Positions 44,063 through 53,882 of a stretch of 64,000 nt of DNA are shown one piece after another. Each line of letters starts with the position of its first letter. Position 1 is the stretch's first letter. Position numbers and translations under genes: made by a program. The notes beneath the pieces were generated by a model that saw only the letters and a program-made list of their open reading frames with translations, ran no database searches and was not told the origin of the DNA. The DNA comes from Ipomoea triloba (lineage: Eukaryota > Streptophyta > Magnoliopsida > Solanales > Convolvulaceae), in assembly GCF_003576645.1 (NCBI RefSeq), contig NC_044923.1, positions 20,297,347-20,361,346 of the forward strand, given 5' to 3'.

Positions 44063-45580
44063 TCAATAAGGAAGAGATTTGAACCAAGGAACTAAATGGT
44101 CAAAATGAGGTACATTTCTTACTATCCATCTCTGTTGACAAATTCTGTTGTGAGATATTTTGATTAGGAAAAGGAACGGTCAATGCTTAAATGAAGAATT
44201 GCTACGCTAGGTATATCTTTCTTTCCCTTTTTTTGAAAGAAGAATAGTTTGTTCAAAGATTGGTATGATATTCTTGTCCTTTGAGTGATGATTTTGATTA
44301 ATGAAAGATCTTTTTGGGTGATAACATTGAGTAGAATTGTCCAAGCCCAGGAAACACTTTTAAAGTGTGGAAAGGTGCTTCTAGCTAATTAATTTTCTGA
44401 CCCAGCTCCTTTTCCTCCGCTCCTCATGGAAACATCGAGGACGATGTATCTTTTAAAGTGTGGAAATGATGCTTTGCATAGGACGGGTAATCAGTTGAGT
44501 TGTTAAGGTATTAGGTTAGAGAGTGTGTTGTGGTCAGCATTATCTAGGAAGACTCTTAATCTTATGCCAAACAAATTTTTGAAATATACTTTTGAAGCCA
44601 CCTGTGACACACACTACACCACCACCACCAAAAATTTGAAATTTCTGCATGACTGTAGGTTTTTTCGTCTTCTATTTTAGTGGGACCTTAGTCAAGGATC
44701 CCCCGAAGTGGGAGTGTGTACCCCCCTAAGTTTTAGAAAGATAAAACTAGCAAAGCCCGGGAAATGAACTAAAACTACAAGGACGTGGGGCAAAAGGAGA
44801 ACCTATAGTGAGCTTAAGAGTGAAAAACTCCCTAACCCCAAGTAAAAGGCATGAGGGGAAGATATGGTGAAAGTTTAAGGCTTCAATATGGCCACACCCG
44901 GAGATAAAACAAGAGGTGAGCCGTCTTGCTAGGATATGGGGCAACCATTGCACCGTCTTCGAAAAAGCGTGGAGATCCACGTGAAGTCGGTTGTCCCAAA
45001 GAGATTCTAGAAGATGAGAAAAACGAAAGGAGGTGAGCCACCTTACCTGGATTTGGGCACCCATTGCACTGACCTTCGAAAAAGCATGGAGATCCATGTG
45101 AAGTCGGGTCGCCCAAAAATGAGATCCGAGGGGGTTGAGAAAAAAGAGTGATCGCCCAAAGCCGCGGCGATGAGCGGTCCATGTCCCTGCCCTCACCTAA
45201 TTTTCAGTAAAGGGGCTTTGGCGTAAGGGTGGAAATTTGGCTAGGGTGTGCACATCGTCCCCACTAGTGGGATCGGCTTTTAGGCCCCAATAAAATGAAA
45301 GACGAATTTCCAATGAATGCATGATTGAAAAAGTGTGATTGTCATTTTTGAAACCTACCCTTGAAGACATTTGCTTCCTCAGTATATTCCTTACATTTGG
45401 TTGACCTAAGCTTAATAGTCTTGGTAGATAATGAAGGGAATTCCACTCGCTATGTTCCAACATATCTGAATACAAAGCTTTTGATTAACCCACTTTCGCT
45501 TAACTGTTCTTGGCGCTTAGATGATTAGGGTTTGATAATATGCTTGCTTGAGGACAAGCAAGGTTTAAGTGTGGAAACTT
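44063..45580 (+). other. 3' noncoding region of E2
   Basis: No gene is supported. Conserved parts: hairpin ACATCGAGGACGATGT around 44431-44447, AGTGTGGAAA repeats, two tandem units of 116 nt starting at about 44945, a stem with ATCGCC at 45151-45156 and GGCGAT at 45166-45171, and a polypurine-like TTTAAGTGTGGAAAC just before the 3' LTR. Confidence 0.7.
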
Positions 45581-46818
45581 TGATAAGCGCCAAAAACAGT
45601 CAAGTTTCGGGTCATATTTAGATAACATTTTACAGTTCCAACATCCAATTGTGATCATCTTTCATGGATAAAACCTTTAATTAACACATAATTGGCAATT
45701 TCAACTCAAAGGATGTGTTTTGAGTCATTTCCGCAGGAAATAGCAAAATCTTGGACCAAAAAGAAGCAACAAACGAAAGATCATCTAGCAGGAGGTAGCC
45801 ACGCACGACCACACGCATGGTGGTAGGCGTGGAATTATTCTAGAAAGCTACCACGCGGGGCCACACGCGTGGCGACAGGGCGTGGGCGCGTCCATTAGGG
45901 CAACATCGGAAATTCGACTCTTTGGACAGCTATTTAAACCCTTCATTCCTATTTGGAGGGGAGACATTTTTTTCTAATTTTCAGATCTGATTTCTCTTTC
46001 TATTCCTTCCCCTTTGGGGAGGAAAAACACACTATTTTTCCATTAGATTAGAGTAGATCCCTTAGATTAATGAAGATGGATTGAAGATGTCAAACTCACC
46101 ATTCCTTTGGTAAAATACTCTTTCCATTTAGATTTATTGCATTGTGTATTTTGCTTTGATTGCTTGAATTCTCATCATGACCGAGTAGAGTGGTTTGGGT
46201 GTGTGTGCCCTTGTTAACAATTGATTGATGATTAAATCTTGCTTTATGATTTTCAGAATTGTTGTAGTAGGATTGAAGTTTGTGTGGATGATGTTGTTTA
46301 AACTTCGCTTCTATTTCGGCCGGAGTAGTTAGTGAACCGAGTGGAAGTGAGAGTGTGCGGGATAGCGGCCTCTCGCGAGCCCAACTCATCTACATCCTTG
46401 CCCTTAGTTCGAAAGGACGAGGTTTGGGAGGAGTGGTAGACTAGGTGTTCGATAAAATGCCTCAACCGAATGAGGATTGAGAGTCTGAGTGTGACGCCAC
46501 TCGGTACCAATACCGTGACTCCCTTGTTCAATCGCGAAACTCGTTTTCAAAATCCCTTTCGGACGATCAATCAATTTGTCTAACTTTGGTGCACATCCCC
46601 TTCTTTTCCTTTCATTGTTTAGTTTATTTTTGTTCCTACAACCTCAACCCACTCATTAAAACAACCCTTCGTAATACTTTCAACTCTTACCTTTTAACAC
46701 CTTTAATGTCAACAAAGATTCGCTCCAATTTGTCATCCTTGAGAGACACGACACTCGGGGAGTCTTGACTCTTCGTTTTAACACCTTCACATTCACTCAC
46801 GCTAAACAAGCAACATCA
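45581..46818 (+). mobile_element. E2 3' LTR
   Basis: Near-identical to 38159-39394, with a palindrome cassette at 45799-45885. It is followed by GGAAC and the continuation of the E3 LTR. Confidence 0.95.
45799..45885. promoter_or_regulatory. Palindrome cassette 6 (E2 3' LTR)
   Basis: Units at 45799-45832 and 45851-45885 correspond to cassette 4, with cores ACCACACGCATGGTGG and CCACACGCGTGGCG. Confidence 0.8.
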
Positions 46819-46823
46819 GGAAC

Positions 46824-47212
46824 TCGTAGGCAAGGTGTTTGATAAAATACCCCAACCGACTGAGGATTGGGAGCCTCGAGTGTGACGTCACTCGGGATTT
46901 TATAACGAGTCCCTTTAGTAAGACCAATAGGTAATCCTAGCCTCCCCTTAGCCAAACAATGCAAGCTCCTGTATATCCTAGCCCCATGCGTTCTTTCCCT
47001 TTCGATTAACTCATTTTATCAGATTACATCAATTAAACCATGTCTCTTTCTTGTTTGCTTTCACTTTACGTTGTCTTAAGTAATGAAAGGTAGAGCATTT
47101 GACCTTTCCAATTTGCCATCATCATGAACACGACACTCGGGGACTTTTCCTCGTTTTACCACTACATTCACCTCACACTATAACTCACCTAGAGCCGAAC
47201 AACAGACCTTCA
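46824..47212 (+). mobile_element. E3 5' LTR, right part
   Basis: This resumes the E3 LTR at ACTCGTAGGCAAGG-type sequence, matching 54818-55206 of the 3' LTR, and ends CCTTCA. Confidence 0.92.
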
Positions 47213-47215
47213 AAT

Positions 47216-47233
47216 TGGCGCCGTTGTCGGGGA
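47216..47233 (+). other. E3 primer-binding site (tRNA-Asp type)
   Basis: TGGCGCCGTTGTCGGGGA begins three bases after the LTR end at 47212. Confidence 0.9.
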
Positions 47234-47433
47234 TGACAAACGGTGTAGTTTAAGTTTTCTATCTTAAATTGCTTAGACAACGTGATTGATTGATTTCTTT
47301 TTAATTTTATTTCCATTTGATCATCACTTTACACTCGTCTCACACACCACTTGAGCTAATCTTCAAAGGAGCTACCTCTTGTGCTCCGATCACTTTGCTT
47401 GATCATTCGAGTGTAGGTACCTTTCTAAAGGCC

Positions 47434-48300
47434 ATGGATCAACCACCTCACTACGAAAGAACTTATTTTGGTTATTCGCCTTATGGAAGATACCCTTATT
47501 ATCCACCCCCACACCCATATCCTCCACAATACTACCATCAATACCCTTTCTCTTATCCACATCTTTATCATTATTCGATGCCTCCACCTCCACCATATTA
47601 TCGCGAACAAGCCTACGCAACACACCATTATTCACCCTCAAGGCATCATACACATGAGACATCCCAAAATTATCCTCAAACATACCTTGACGAGCAAAAA
47701 AGCCAAAATACTGAAAATTTCCTGCACAGTAGCCCATCCACGCATGCCTCACGCGTGGATGGATTCCAGTAGCCATCCACGCCTCACATCCATCCACGTG
47801 TGGATGTGACGTAGAGGAATCTGAAACGTGTCTTCATCCTCTTTCTGCTCTGGATCAACCTCCTTCGCCAACTTGCGGCCAGGACAACCTAGAAAAGCGC
47901 CTCAATAATTTCATTCGTAAAACAAGGGAAGAAAATGCCAAACTAAAGGAAACCATCACAAAAGAAATGTTGAGAGAAATCCAAGAACTTCGCCTTGAGA
48001 CACTTTCACCTCTCCAAACCGTCGAAAGTACCCTTGCCTAGATAATGGAGATGATCCAAACGCAAGGGGAGAATGATGTGAATGTCGTCTCCTTGAGAAG
48101 CGGGAAAGCACTTCCCGAGGCCACCTTACCGCCTCCAAAAGCCACTACTATGGAAGAACCAAGGAAAGAAGTAGAAGCTCCCAATGTTACGCAAGACGAG
48201 CAAGGACAAGAAAAAAGAAAAGGAAAAAGAAGAAACACCGAAACAACATTCTCGGAAGGGGAAGGAGGTCGTGCAAGAACCTCCGCCGATTCCTAAGGCA
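47434..48300 (+). pseudogene. E3 gag remnant, Pro/Tyr-rich leader without capsid or zinc knuckle
   Basis: From the ATG at 47434 there is a Pro/Tyr/His-rich leader to a stop at 47770-47772. After a frame change the sequence reads as a coiled segment (LEKRLNNFIRKTREENAKLK to LETLSPLQ), a TAG (from TLA*IMEM) just before 48045, then VVSLRSGKALPE, the usual Athila gag-end motif. The capsid and zinc knuckle expected between these are not seen. A palindrome cassette sits exactly at the first stop and frame change (47735-47815). A further frame change lies between about 48184 and 48296. Confidence 0.65.
47735..47815. promoter_or_regulatory. Palindrome cassette 7, inside E3 gag
   Basis: Units at 47735-47762 and about 47774-47815, the latter with the perfect palindrome CATCCACGTGTGGATG inside CCACGCC and a degraded right arm. 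The spacer is ATTCCAGTAGC. It interrupts the gag frame. Confidence 0.75.
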
Positions 48301-51300
48301 CGCCTTCCCTTTCCTCAACGATTTCGCACTGACATTGACAATGCAAAGTATGATAAATCTCTCCAAATGCTACGCCAATTACACATTGATATGCCCTTCA
48401 TTGACGCCCTCGGAGAAATGCCAAGGTATGCAAAATTTCTTAAAGATCTTTTATCCAATAAGAAAAAGTTAGCCGAGTCAGCCACTGTAGTCCTTGGAGA
48501 AGAGTGCTCAACTATATTGCACAAGAATGTGCCCCGGAAGTTGAAAGATTCGGGGAACTTCACAATCCCGTGTAATATAGGGGGAACCTCTTTTAACAAA
48601 GCCTTAGCTGATTTAGGAGCTAGTATTAATTTGATCCTATTTGCATTATACCGGAAGCTAAATTTGGGAACTCTCAAGCCGACACGTATGTGTATTTAGC
48701 TTGCAGACAGATCTACCAAATACCCACGAGGTATTGTGGAAGACGTGTTCGTAAGAGTTGGAAATTCATCTTTCCGGTAGATTTCACAATTCTTGATATG
48801 GACCCAGATGTCGATATACCCCTCATTTTGGATAGACCATTCTTAGCCACTACTAGAGCTTTAATAGATGTTGGGGAAGGCAAACTCGTCATCCGAGTGG
48901 GTGACGAGTTTGCTAGCTTCGACGTGACCAAGATAATGAAGTACCCCTTAGAAGGGGATGAGTGTGTTTTCATTGAATCTATGCATGATGAGATTGACTA
49001 CCTATGTGAGTTGCCCGAGGCCAAACGTCATGAGTTTGATTGGGAATGTCCCAAAGGCAACAATGATCCTATCATAAATGCTTATGAACATGGGTTGAAT
49101 ACTTTGCATGTTTCTTTATACCGCGAGGTCGATCGATTTAATTTCATTGATAATTTGCATAATTCTCTATCATTTGAAAATATCAACTATGTTGGTGAAG
49201 TTGAGGAGGATTTGGTTGGACGAAAACGGGTTGCATTCGATGAATATGAGGAGAGGAAGTGTGTTGAGAAAGAAGATGAGGGAGAGAAAAAAACAGAAGA
49301 AGAAAAAAAAAAGGAGGGGGAGTTGAAAGCACTGCCTGAACACCTTGAATATGCTTATTTGGGTAAAGAGAAAGAACTTTTGGTTGTAATTGCGGCAGAT
49401 CTCTCAGAAACACGAAAAGAACAACTTGTGAGAACATTGAGAAATAATAAAGATGCCATAGGTTGGAAATTAACTGATCTTAAAGAGATAAATCCTGCCG
49501 TCTGTACACATAAGATTCTGCTTGAGGAAGGGTCGAAACCTATAGCTCAACCCCAACGAAGACTTAATCCGAACACGTTTGAGGTTGTGAAAAATGAGGT
49601 AATCAAATTGATGGATGTAGGAATGATCTATCCTATCTTTGACAGTACGTGGGTTAGCCCGACTCACGTGGTGCCTAAGAAGGGAGGGATTACAGTGATT
49701 GAAAATGAACATAACGAACTGATCCCCACCAGGAAAGTAACGGGATGACGAGTTTGTATCGACTATAGAAAGCTTAACGAAGTCACCCGCAAGGACCACT
49801 TTCCTCTACCTTTTATTGATCAGATGATTGAAAAAGTAAGTGGATTCGGTTATTATTGCTTTCTGGATGGGATGAGTGGCAATTTCCAAATCCCAGTCGC
49901 GTTAGAAGATCAGGAGAAAACAACATTTACATGTCCCTTTGGTACTTTTGCTTATAGACGAATGTCATTCGGTCTCTGCAACGCTCTTGCTACTTTCATG
50001 CACTACATGATAGCGATATTTGAAGATTTTATCGGCGATTTCATGGAAGTTTTTATTGATGACTTTACGGTCTTCGGAGAAACATTTGAACAATGCCTTA
50101 GGAATTTGGAAAAAGTTCTCAAACGATGCCAACAAATGAATCTAGTGCTTTCTTGGGAAAATGTTATTATATGGTTAAGGAAGGCATCGTCTTGGGGCAC
50201 AAAATTTCAAAAAAGGGGATTGAAGTAGATAGAGCCAAGACTGTAGTAATTGAGACACTACCACCCCCGCATAATGTAACAACATTAAGAAGTTTTCTAG
50301 GGCATGTAGGATTCTATCGACGATTTATCAAAGATTTTTCAAAGATTGCAAGGTCACTAACTTGATTATTGGAAAAAGACGTTGTGTTTGAATTAAATGA
50401 GCAATCTATGAAAGCATTTGAAAGCCTTAGGATTGCTATGGTGAATACTCCAATTCTTGTGGGACCAAAATGGGACCAACCATTTGAGCTAATGTGTGAT
50501 GCAAGTTATTTTGCTATCGGAGTTGTGTTGGGACAGAAAAGCGGAAAGATATTTTTGCCGATTGCCTATGCAAGCCAAATGTTAACAAAAACCCAGGAGG
50601 CTTACACCACTATTGAAAAGGAGTTACTTGCGATAGTATTTGCATTGGACAAATTCAAATCGTATCTCTTGATGTCCACAGTTATAGTGCATACTGACCA
50701 TGCTGCAATAAGATTTCTTATGTCCAAGCCCGAGGCGAAACCAAGGCTAATTCGATGGATTTTATTGTTACAAGAACTTGATGTGACAATTGTGGATCGA
50801 AAAGGGGCAGAAAATAGTGCAGCAGACCATCTCTCTAGACTCGAAAATGAAGAAGGACAAGATAAAACTAGGGATATTGATGAATACTTTCATGAAGAAA
50901 AGTTGATGGGTATATTTCTCACCCCGTGGTATGCAGATATAGCTAACTACCTTGTGGGATGAGTACTTCTAGAATTCTCAAACGTGCATGCTAAAAGGAA
51001 GCTAAAGGCAGAATCTAGATTCTATTTATGGGATGAGTCATATCTCTTCATAGTGTGGGCAAACCAATTAATCTGGCGATGCGTAACTGACAGCGAGGGG
51101 TTCGAAATCTTAGCAGAATGCCACCGCATGGGCCATCACTCAGCAAATAGAACCGCGAGAAGAGTTTTAGAATCAGGATTCTATGGGCCTTCCATATTCC
51201 GAGACGCCCAGATTTGTATAAGAAACTGTGATCGTTGCCAAAGAACTGGAAACATTACAGGCCGTGATGAAATGCCACAGAATTACATTCTAGCATGTGA

Positions 51301-52200
51301 AGTGTTTGACATATGGGGCCTCGATTTCGCAGGACCATTTCTAGACTCAGCTCGAAAGGATTCAAGTACATCCTAGTGGCGATTGACTACGCTTCCAAAT
51401 GGGTCGAGGCCGAGGCGCTCCAAAATAACGATGCTAAAAGTGTAACAAGATTTCTCAAAAGATTTCTTACAAGATTTGGGGTGCCTAAAATCGTCATTAG
51501 TGATAGAGGAACGCACTTTCGAAATGTACCTATGAAAAGATTGCTCCAGAAACAAGGGGTGCAGCACCGAGGGGGAGTTCCCTATCATCCTCAAACAAGC
51601 AGCCAAGTTGAGAATGCAAACAGGGACATTAAAGCCATTTTAGAGAAAACAGTGGCAAGGCATAGAAGAGATTGGGTCGACAAACTCAACGATGCACTGT
51701 GGGCCTTCCGCATGGCCTATAAGACTCCAATTGGCACCACCCCATATCGGCTTGTCTATGGAAAAGCGTGTGACCTCCCCGTCGAAATTGAACACAAGGC
51801 ACACTGGGCAATCAAGAAACTTAACGAAGACTTAACCATGGCTGGAAAAGAGCGAATGCTCCAACTCAACGAGCTTGAAGAATGGCGTTTACTTGCATAT
51901 GAAATTTCAAAGGCTTATAAGGAAAGATCAAAGCTCTATCATGATATGCATATTAAAAGGAACAAGGTATTTGTTGTGGGAGATCGGGTTCTGTTGTTCA
52001 ACTCCCGGTTAAGACTTTTTTCGGGTAAACTCAAGTCGAGATGGCAGGACCTTACGTGGTTACAAAAGTATTTCCCTACGGTACCATGGAGATTCTACAC
52101 CCTGAAAAAGGCAACCTCAAAGTGAACAGTCATCAAGTTAAGAAATACTTCGACACGGAACACATACAAGGAGTGGTTCATTGTTGTAATTTGGAGCCAT
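48300..52200 (+). pseudogene. E3 pol: protease, reverse transcriptase, RNase H, integrase, multiply broken
   Basis: Domain order: gag end (RLPFPQRF, MPRYAKFLKDLLSNKKKL), protease (ADLGASIN), reverse transcriptase (CIDYRKLNEV, PFGTFAYRRMSFGLCNA, VFIDDFTVFGE), RNase H ([21 protein letters not shown]), integrase zinc region (HRMGHHS to CDRCQ) and core (WGLDFAGPF, VISDRGTHF, SSQVENANRDI). Breaks include frame changes near 48690, 50130-50230 and 51320-51376, TGA at 49746-49748 where Trp is expected, TGA at 50363-50365 and TGA at about 50960. Catalytic residues remain recognisable. It once encoded an active Athila-type pol but cannot now make one polyprotein. Confidence 0.88.
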
Positions 52201-52231
52201 AGGCTGATGAGTGAAAAAGGGACAAACCATA

Positions 52232-52282
52232 CTCGTCGGGCTAAAGACGTTAAACGTAGCGCTACTTGGGAGGCAACCCGAG
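52232..52282 (+). other. Post-ORF hairpin motif, copy 5 (after E3 pol)
   Basis: GTCGGGCTAAAGACGTTAAA, then CTTGGGAGGCAACCCGAG, pairing CTTGGG with CCCGAG through one G-U pair. Confidence 0.78.
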
Positions 52283-53882
52283 ATTTATATTCTTTTTGTT
52301 TTTATCTCTTCCTTATAGTAATAAGTTGACCCTACAAGTTTATTGATTTGGTATCCCTAGTTCGTTGGTTTTGTAGTTCTTATATGCAGGCTCGGTTGGT
52401 ACACAAGATTCGGGGATAAATTGCGAACATTGGAAAAGAAGGCACATATGTTTGGAAGCTAAAGCATGGAAGCTGAGATGCCTACTAGGGTTTATACCTC
52501 TTATTCCTTCTTATATTCATTTCCTGTACCCCGCTTTGTCATTCTAAAGTGTGGAAAAATTAATCAACTTCTTGCATAACATCTTGCACACGTGACGAGT
52601 GCACCACAGATTTTTCGCATGAGGCTACTTCTTCCATAACACCCGGAGCCCTAGAAACACTTCTAAAGTTTGGAAAGGTGCTTATCATAGTTTTGCTCTG
52701 GCCTAGTGCCTCTTTTCCACCGATCTCCAAGACAACATCGAGGACGATGTTTAGTTTAAAGTGTGGAAAGAGCACATTGTGCTTTAAAAGATTGAAAATT
52801 TCTTGTTGATTGGGTGTAATCGATCCATGAAAAGTGTGTCATTGTTCACTCTATCTATGAAGAATGCTAAGTATGTGCCAAAAAGTTTTTCTCTTTGAAT
52901 AACCATGGGAAGTACCCCGGCCTTGACCATTTTATTTATGAAAGTTGCGTGCTTGCATGATATTCACCTCTTATTTTGTGAGGACCTCAGTCAATGATCT
53001 CTCGGAGTGGGAGTGTGCACCCCCAAATTTGAGAAATATAATGTAAGCGAAGCCTGGAATTGAACAAATTATGGTAGGGCTTGGGGCAAAAGGTGAGCCT
53101 ATTGGCGAGCATAGAGTGAAAAATCCCTTAATCCCAAGAAAAAGACACGAGGGGTTGTATGGAGAAAAGTAGAAAAGGCAGAAAGCCACTCCTAGAGGTA
53201 AGAAACGAGGAAAGCCATCTTGCTAGGATGTGGGCAACCATTGCACCGTCTTCGAAAAAGCGTAGAGCTCTATGTGGAGTCAATTGCCCACGCGAAATGA
53301 TCCTAGGAGATGCGAAAATAGAGAGGAAGTGAGCCACTTCACTAGGATTCGGACACCCATTGCACTGCCTCTGAAAAAGCATGGGGCTCCATGTGAAGTT
53401 GGGTCACCCGATAACGTTATCCTAGGAAGTGAGAAGAAATAGTGACCGCCCAAGCCACTGGCGGTGAGCGATCCATGCCCTACCCCTACTTATTTTTATG
53501 CGTAGGCTTTGGCATAAGGGTGGCAGATTGATTAGAGTGTGTACATCGTTCCCACTAGGGGGCTCGGCTTGAAAGCCTTCGGACAATAAGAGGTGAGTCA
53601 AAATTTTGGATTGCATACTTGGTATTACAAAATAATGAAGTTGATTTGTCCAAATGTGACTTTGGGGGTTTTGCTTTGTTTGAATATTCATAGAAGTGTA
53701 TGGCACATATTTATCATCCCTTGTAGATATTGTGAAGGATTTCATACAGTTTTGGTAGGTCGCATTCAAAGATATTCTTGATCAATTGAATGATTGTGTC
53801 ACATAGATACTTGTGACATCTAAATGAGAAGGACTTGACTCAGCAATTGCTCAAAGACGAGCAACCTAAAGTGTGAAAAATT
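52283..53882 (+). other. 3' noncoding region of E3
   Basis: No gene is supported. It carries the hairpin AACATCGAGGACGATGTT at 52734-52751, AGTGTGGAAA repeats, two units of about 119 nt from about 53238, a stem ACCGCC (53445-53450) with GGCGGT (53460-53465), and a polypurine-like AAGTGTGAAAAATT before the LTR. Confidence 0.7.

Larger units (their letters stand above)
38159..46818 (+). mobile_element. E2: complete pol-less Athila-like LTR element nested in the E3 5' LTR
   Basis: The element has 1236- and 1238-bp LTRs (38159-39394 and 45581-46818) with TG...CA ends, a GGAAC target duplication (38154-38158 and 46819-46823), a primer-binding site, two ORFs and a polypurine-like tract. I count about 31 differences between the LTRs by eye (about 97.5% identity), implying a fairly recent insertion. 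It has no protease, reverse transcriptase, RNase H or integrase. Confidence 0.95.

Noticed and set aside
47390..47797. Minus-strand ORF of 135 codons opposite E3 gag
   Set aside because: It is the complement of a low-complexity Pro/Tyr-rich gag leader and has no domain.
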